DNA of 64,000 bases from Streptomyces iconiensis (GTDB taxonomy: Bacteria > Actinomycetota > Actinomycetes > Streptomycetales > Streptomycetaceae), in contig NZ_JANCPR020000006.1 in the NCBI RefSeq assembly GCF_028657195.3, positions 186,001 to 250,000 of the forward strand, read 5' to 3'. The translations under genes were made by a program, and so were the position numbers. The first letter of the stretch is position 1; each line of letters starts with the position of its first letter. Positions 60,124 to 64,000 of this stretch are shown one piece after another. A model generated the notes under the pieces. The model saw nothing but the letters and a program-made list of their open reading frames with translations, made no database searches and was not told where the DNA came from.

Positions 60124-60720
60124 TTAGGCGGGCAAGCTGAGTTCCAGGTCGGGGCGCGGGATCACGCCTTCCGTGCCGAGTGCGGCGAGGAGCTGGTTGA
60201 CGGTACCGCGTCCCGGGACCTCGGCCGCCGGGTCGATGTCGTGCCACGGCACCAGGACGAAGGCACGCTCGTGCGCCCTCGGGTGAGGGAGCGTGAGCTT
60301 CGGATCGTCGGAGACGACGCCCTGGTAGGCGACGATGTCCACGTCGATCGGCCGGGGGCCCCAGCGCTCGTCCCTGACCCGCTCCAGCGCCTCCTCGATC
60401 GCGTGGCCCCGCTCCAGGAGCGAGTCGGGCGGGAGGGTCGTCTTCACGACGACGACGGCGTTGAAGTAGGTGGGCTGGTTGTGCGTGCCCTCGCCCCATG
60501 GCTCGGTCTCGTAGACCGGGGAGACGGCCTTGACCTTCAGCCCCGGGGTGTCGGCGAGTGCGTCGACCGCGCTCTGGAGGGATTCCAGCCGGTTCCCGAG
60601 GTTGCTGCCGAGGGACACGACGGCGCGCTTGGGGTTGTGCAGGGTCGCGTCCGCCGCATCCACCTGCTGCACCACAGAAGCGGGCACCGGCTGTACGGTC
60701 GGGTCACTGTTCGGCGTCAT
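60124..60720 (-). CDS. folK: 6-hydroxymethyl-dihydropterin pyrophosphokinase
   Basis: Transfers pyrophosphate from ATP to 6-hydroxymethyl-dihydropterin (198 residues). VVSLGSNLGNRLESLQSAVDAL, SPVYETEPWG, and the signature RWGPRPIDVDIVAY (metal-binding aspartates). About 30 extra N-terminal residues, also seen in other Streptomyces. Overlaps folB by four bases (ATGA). Confidence 0.95.
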   Translation of the reverse strand: MTPNSDPTVQPVPASVVQQVDAADATLHNPKRAVVSLGSNLGNRLESLQSAVDALADTPGLKVKAVSPVYETEPWGEGTHNQPTYFNAVVVVKTTLPPDSLLERGHAIEEALERVRDERWGPRPIDVDIVAYQGVVSDDPKLTLPHPRAHERAFVLVPWHDIDPAAEVPGRGTVNQLLAALGTEGVIPRPDLELSLPA

Positions 60721-61076
60721 GCGCGGCTCCGCTTGATAGTGATGGTCACGTCTTCGAAAGGCACGGTGATCGGGGCCTCGGGCTTGTGCACGACCACCTC
60801 GACCTCGCGCACGGCCTCGTGCCGCAGGCATGCGTCGGCGATCCGCTGGGCGAGGGTCTCGATCAGGTCGACAGGTTCACCCGTGACGATCCCGACCACC
60901 TCCTCAGCCACGATGCCGTAGTGGACGGTCTTCGCCAGGTCGTCGCCGTCGGCCGCCGCCCGGGTGTCGAGGCCCATGTCGAGGTCGACGACGAAGGTCT
61001 GGCCCTCCTCGCGTTCCCTCTCGAACACGCCGTGATGCCCACGGGCCCTGAGGCCGCGCAGTGCGACGTGGTCCAT
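60717..61076 (-). CDS. folB: Dihydroneopterin aldolase
   Basis: 119-residue enzyme cleaving dihydroneopterin to 6-hydroxymethyl-dihydropterin. DHVALRGLRARGHHGVFEREREEGQTFVVDLDMG, the Glu in the ExxxGQ segment, VVGIVTGEPVDLIETLAQRIAD and HKPEAPI are family hallmarks. ATG 61076 chosen; it overlaps folK. It has its own 321-bp upstream gap, so it may start a transcript of folB-folK-DUF3180. Confidence 0.95.
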   Translation of the reverse strand: MDHVALRGLRARGHHGVFEREREEGQTFVVDLDMGLDTRAAADGDDLAKTVHYGIVAEEVVGIVTGEPVDLIETLAQRIADACLRHEAVREVEVVVHKPEAPITVPFEDVTITIKRSRA

Positions 61077-61397
61077 GTGCGTCACTCCCGTCGGTCGTAC
61101 GGACACGGCGCCGCTGATCGCGCCACCGAATCGAATCTACCTGCGAGCACACGAGTCTTTGGCCGAGGGGGCGGCAAGAAACCCTCCCCCGGCCACCCGG
61201 CAGGACCATGGACAGTTCTCACCGGCGCTGTTAAGTCCGCTGCTCAACGGCTCGCGGCGCCGCATACCCCACAGCACCGCACGTCACTCACGCATTCCCG
61301 GCGCGGTGCCTCGAACGAGTGGGGCGACGACAGGATGAGGTGACCGGAAGGTGACCGGAAGAGTGGGTGAAGGGTGAGTGAAGAAAGGGGCGTGGCC
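61077..61397. other. Intergenic region between the NTF2-like gene and folB
   Basis: No gene. On the minus strand TAGATT (61139-61134) is a good -10 candidate for folB, without a clear -35. A GC hairpin (GGGGGCGGCAAGAAACCCTC-type, near 61170-61195) and a GACCGGAAGGT direct repeat near 61340-61360 are visible and could end the upstream transcript. Confidence 0.4.
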
Positions 61398-61895
61398 TCA
61401 GAGTTCGATGTCGCCCTGGCCCGGTTCCTCGTCGTCGTCCGAGTCGTCCTCGTCGCGCTCCACAAGGACCGGGGAGCCGTGGTGCGACCACACCTTCCAC
61501 TCGCCGTCCTCGGTGCGCCGGAAGACGTTCGTCGCCACGACGAGGCCGCCGACCAACGGTCCGGCCGAGCCGTCCTCCTCGGCCGGACCGCCGCTGAGGA
61601 TGTTCTCGGTGCAGCTCACCAGCGCGGTGTCGCCGAGCACGGAGATCTCGGTGTCCGTCAGGAAGAACTGGATGTAGTCCGTGTTCGCCATGATCAGCGC
61701 GTACGAGCGGAGCACCTCGCCGCGCCCCGTGAGCACGGGCCAGCCGGGGTGCACGACGCTGACGCCGCTCTCGCCCGCCTCCTGCTCCTCCAGCCACATC
61801 CGCGCGAGCGCGTCCATGTCGCCCCGCTCGACCGCGTCGTACAGCGCGGTGTTGGCCGCCTCGACCGCTTCGACATCCGTACGGGCGGCGCTCAC
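61398..61895 (-). CDS. NTF2/SnoaL-like protein
   Basis: 165 residues with the NTF2-like fold pattern: VEAANTALYDAVERGDMDALARMW, the VLTGRGEVLRSYALIM stretch, then VFRRTEDGEWKVWSHHGSPV. The C-terminus is an acidic run (ERDEDDSDDDEEPGQ). GTG 61895 overlaps the folP stop by three bases (GTGA). Conserved between folP and folB in Streptomyces; biochemical role unknown. Confidence 0.88.
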   Translation of the reverse strand: MSAARTDVEAVEAANTALYDAVERGDMDALARMWLEEQEAGESGVSVVHPGWPVLTGRGEVLRSYALIMANTDYIQFFLTDTEISVLGDTALVSCTENILSGGPAEEDGSAGPLVGGLVVATNVFRRTEDGEWKVWSHHGSPVLVERDEDDSDDDEEPGQGDIEL

Positions 61896-62872
61896 GTGGT
61901 GGCCTCTGTGTCCTTTGTGCGCTGTGCGTCCGGCGTGCCTGGTGTGCCGGTCGCGGCTGTCGGGTCTGTGCGGGCTGTCCCGGCCGCGGGGCCCGCGGCG
62001 TGTGCCGCGGCGTGCGCGTCGTCCACGGCACGGACGACGCGGACCGCGTCGGCGCTCGGGCGTACCTCGTGGACGCGTACGGCCCAGGCGCCCTCGCGTG
62101 CCGAGAGGGCTGTGACGGCGGCTGTCGCCGCGTCGCGCTCCCGGGCGGGTGGCGGCGTCGCGCTCCCCTCCGAGGCCAGCACACGGCCCAGGAACCGCTT
62201 TCTGGAGGCCGCGACGAGCACGGGGCGGCCCAGCTCGGCGCGGAGCCGGGAGAGCGAGGCGACGAGGGCGAGGTCGTGTTCGGCGCGCTTGGCGAAGCCG
62301 AGGCCGGGGTCCACGACGATCCGGTCGGGGCGGATGCCGCCCTCCGTAGCCCTGTGAACCGCGTCGCTCAGCTCGGCCACGACCTCGCCGACGACATCGG
62401 CGTAGACGGCGCGGTTGTTCATGTCGATGCTCTGGCCGCGCCAGTGCATCACCACGAACGGGACACCGGCCTCGGCGACCGCGGGGACCATTCCGGGGTC
62501 GGCCAGCCCGCCGCTCACATCGTTGACCAGCACCGCTCCGGCCGCGACGGCCTGGGAGGCCACCGAGGCGCGCATGGTGTCGACGCTGACGACGACGCCC
62601 TCGTCCGCGAGGCCCCGTACGACGGGCAGGACGCGGCGCAGTTCCTCGGCCTCGTCCACGCGGGTGGCTCCTGGCCGGGTCGACTCACCTCCGACATCGA
62701 CCAGGTCAGCGCCCTGTCCGACCAGGTCGAGGCCGTGTTTGATCGCCGCCTGGGTGTCGAACCAGCGGCCTCCGTCGGAGAACGAGTCAGGGGTCACATT
62801 CACCACGCCCATTACGGCGCAGTGGTCCCACTCGGGAAGCCCGTCCACACGACCACGCGTCCTGGCACTCAT
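61892..62872 (-). CDS. folP: Dihydropteroate synthase
   Basis: Joins pterin pyrophosphate and p-aminobenzoate; sulfonamide target (326 residues). CAVMGVVNVTPDSFSDGGRWFD, DLVDVGGESTRPGA, VLVNDVSGG, VDPGLGFAKRAEHDLAL and ASRKRFLG are all present. An Ala/Thr-rich C-terminal extension (from about residue 290) adds ~35 residues. First gene of folP-NTF2-folB-folK-DUF3180. Confidence 0.95.
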   Translation of the reverse strand: MSARTRGRVDGLPEWDHCAVMGVVNVTPDSFSDGGRWFDTQAAIKHGLDLVGQGADLVDVGGESTRPGATRVDEAEELRRVLPVVRGLADEGVVVSVDTMRASVASQAVAAGAVLVNDVSGGLADPGMVPAVAEAGVPFVVMHWRGQSIDMNNRAVYADVVGEVVAELSDAVHRATEGGIRPDRIVVDPGLGFAKRAEHDLALVASLSRLRAELGRPVLVAASRKRFLGRVLASEGSATPPPARERDAATAAVTALSAREGAWAVRVHEVRPSADAVRVVRAVDDAHAAAHAAGPAAGTARTDPTAATGTPGTPDAQRTKDTEATT

Positions 62873-62966
62873 GCGCCCAGGGTAGGGGTATCGGCCAAGA
62901 GGCGCGGTCGCGGGCGTGCCCCGCGCGCTCGCGGGCGCTCTCCGTGACCTGCGAGGCCGTACGGAA

Positions 62967-64000
62967 TCAGGTGAGCCAGCGCTCCGGTCCCGCGCTGCGA
63001 CGGCCCGTTCGGGAACGTTCCGCCTGGGCGCTCACGACGGCGTGTGCCTCGCCGGCGTCCCGGAGCCGCGCCACAGCGGCCCCGTTCGCGCCGTGGTCGA
63101 CCCAGACGTCAGCGAGGCCCTGACGCCGGGCCCAGGGGCCCTGTGAGAGGCGGACGCTCTGGACCTTGGCGTGCGGGACGAGCGTCGTACGCCGGGACAG
63201 GAGGCCCTTGCGCGTGACGAACACGGTGGGTGTCGTCCCGTGTCCGAAGCCCCGCCGGAAGACCGGGGCGCACCAGCGTGCGCGTACGGGCGCGGGCGCG
63301 GCCGAGGCGACGGCGGCGTCCAGACCGACCCCGGGCAGCACCCTGGCCAGCACGTCGGCCGCCGCGTCCCAGGCGGCGACGGGGATGAGCACGCTGGTCT
63401 CGTCGCCCTTGCCGCCGGCGACCTCCAGTTCGACCCGCACCCAGCCGCGCCGCCGCCACAGCAGCGGCTCGACGATGCGTACGGCCTGCACCCGGCCCGG
63501 CGGCACGGTGGCGTGCGCGCGGTCGAGCAACCCGGAGTCCAGGCGGAGGCCGTCGGGGGACTCGGCGACGGTCCAGTCGTACTCGCGCACGAACCGGCCG
63601 GCGCCGCTCGCCCAGAAGCCGCCGGCGAGCGGGATCGCGGTGGCGAGCGCGGGCCAGAGGCTGTCCGTCGCCAGGTAGATGAATACGGGTACGACGACGG
63701 CGACGGCCAGCATGGTCCAGGCGCCGCCGCGCAGCAGGATGCTCAGGACGAGGGTGCGCGGCTGGACGCGCAGAAGGGCCCGCGAGGGAGCCTCGCCCGC
63801 CTCGGGTGCCGCCTCGGGAGCCATGCCGGCCGCGCGGGCGAGGAGTTCGGCGCGCAGGGCCACGGCCTCCTTCTCGCTGAGGAAGGCCAGCTCGTCCTTG
63901 GAGTCCGTGCCGACGACGTCCAGCTTGAGCTTGGCGACCCCGGCGACGCGGGCCAGCAGCGGCCTGGAGACGTCGACGGCCTGGATACGGTCCAGGCGGA
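62967..64000 (-). CDS. PH-domain membrane protein YdbT-like (partial)
   Basis: The coding sequence enters from the right edge; 344 codons are visible without the start. Two bacterial-PH-like domains: one over DRIQAVDVSRPLLARVAGVAKLKLDVVGT near the edge, and one with RHATVPPGRVQAVRIVEPLLWRRRGWVRVELEVAG, separated by helices (MLAVAVVVPVFIYLATDSLWPALATAIPLAGGFW). A third segment with KVQSVRLSQGPWARRQGLADVWV follows. Layout matches YdbT, usually paired with YdbS. Function not established; linked to membrane stress in Bacillus. Upstream gene presumably YdbS. Confidence 0.85.
   Translation of the reverse strand, partial: RLDRIQAVDVSRPLLARVAGVAKLKLDVVGTDSKDELAFLSEKEAVALRAELLARAAGMAPEAAPEAGEAPSRALLRVQPRTLVLSILLRGGAWTMLAVAVVVPVFIYLATDSLWPALATAIPLAGGFWASGAGRFVREYDWTVAESPDGLRLDSGLLDRAHATVPPGRVQAVRIVEPLLWRRRGWVRVELEVAGGKGDETSVLIPVAAWDAAADVLARVLPGVGLDAAVASAAPAPVRARWCAPVFRRGFGHGTTPTVFVTRKGLLSRRTTLVPHAKVQSVRLSQGPWARRQGLADVWVDHGANGAAVARLRDAGEAHAVVSAQAERSRTGRRSAGPERWLT

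Noticed and set aside
1..64000. CRISPR arrays, rRNA genes, complete insertion sequences, prophage
   Set aside because: No regularly spaced identical repeats, no rRNA sequence, no intact transposase or phage structural gene was seen.

Overview
The window is chromosomal DNA from a high-GC actinomycete, almost certainly Streptomyces or a close relative. The reasons are GC-saturated third codon positions, frequent GTG/TTG starts, a zinc-finger-free TopA with a lysine/alanine tail, a WhiJ/AbaA-type regulator trio, a TipA regulator behind a ptipA-like promoter, an Mbl-type actin homologue, a CYP157-type P450, and the dacB-DUF2342-tilS-hpt-ftsH-folE core order. All assignments come from reading translated motifs and DNA by eye; no searches were run.

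Layout. 1-10.4 kb is replication core: topA, a membrane-domain/thymidylate kinase fusion (tmk), holB, a secreted TAP-type peptidase and tRNA-Thr(CGT). 10.4-11.5 kb, just 3' of the tRNA, holds scars: a frameshifted C-terminal piece of a tyrosine integrase and an N-terminal IS481 transposase piece. 11.5-15.7 kb is a compact putative terpenoid locus: class I terpene cyclase, a P450 lacking the ExxR motif (EQVLW, as in CYP157) and an FAD monooxygenase. 15.9-25 kb is mixed: Fpg/Nei glycosylase, NarL-type two-component pair, AlkZ-like protein, a TMEM165/UPF0016 transporter behind a yybP-ykoY (Mn2+) riboswitch, LysR, a chitin-binding S1 protease and an ECF41-like sigma factor. 25-27.8 kb is a FUSC transporter with MarR. 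27.9-32.6 kb is the urease operon (ureABC, a possible 31-codon ORF, ureF, ureG with a His-rich tail, ureD; no ureE). 33.3-40.6 kb has a fused SecDF, small conserved genes, the Mbl-like actin and an ABC exporter with a likely leaderless promoter. 40.9-43 kb is the DUF397 / RsbW-like / XRE trio. 43-49.3 kb has an aldehyde dehydrogenase with an altered general base, a DinB-like protein, a PadR-ABC efflux module with three palindromic operators, and TipA. 49.4-64 kb is housekeeping: ThrE-like exporter, ppa, dacB, DUF2342, tilS, hpt, ftsH, folE, then on the opposite strand folP, an NTF2-like gene, folB, folK, DUF3180 and a PH-domain membrane protein cut by the window edge.

How genes work together. 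FolE, FolB, FolK and FolP cover folate synthesis from GTP to dihydropteroate. UreA/B/C with UreF/G/D make and nickel-load urease. PadR and DrrAB-like genes form a self-regulated efflux unit. The terpene cyclase with its two oxygenases is the best candidate for an uncharacterised pathway; the remaining novelty is mostly in regulatory and small-scale features (riboswitch, TipA promoter, internal TipAS start and palindromic insertion, urease micro-ORF).
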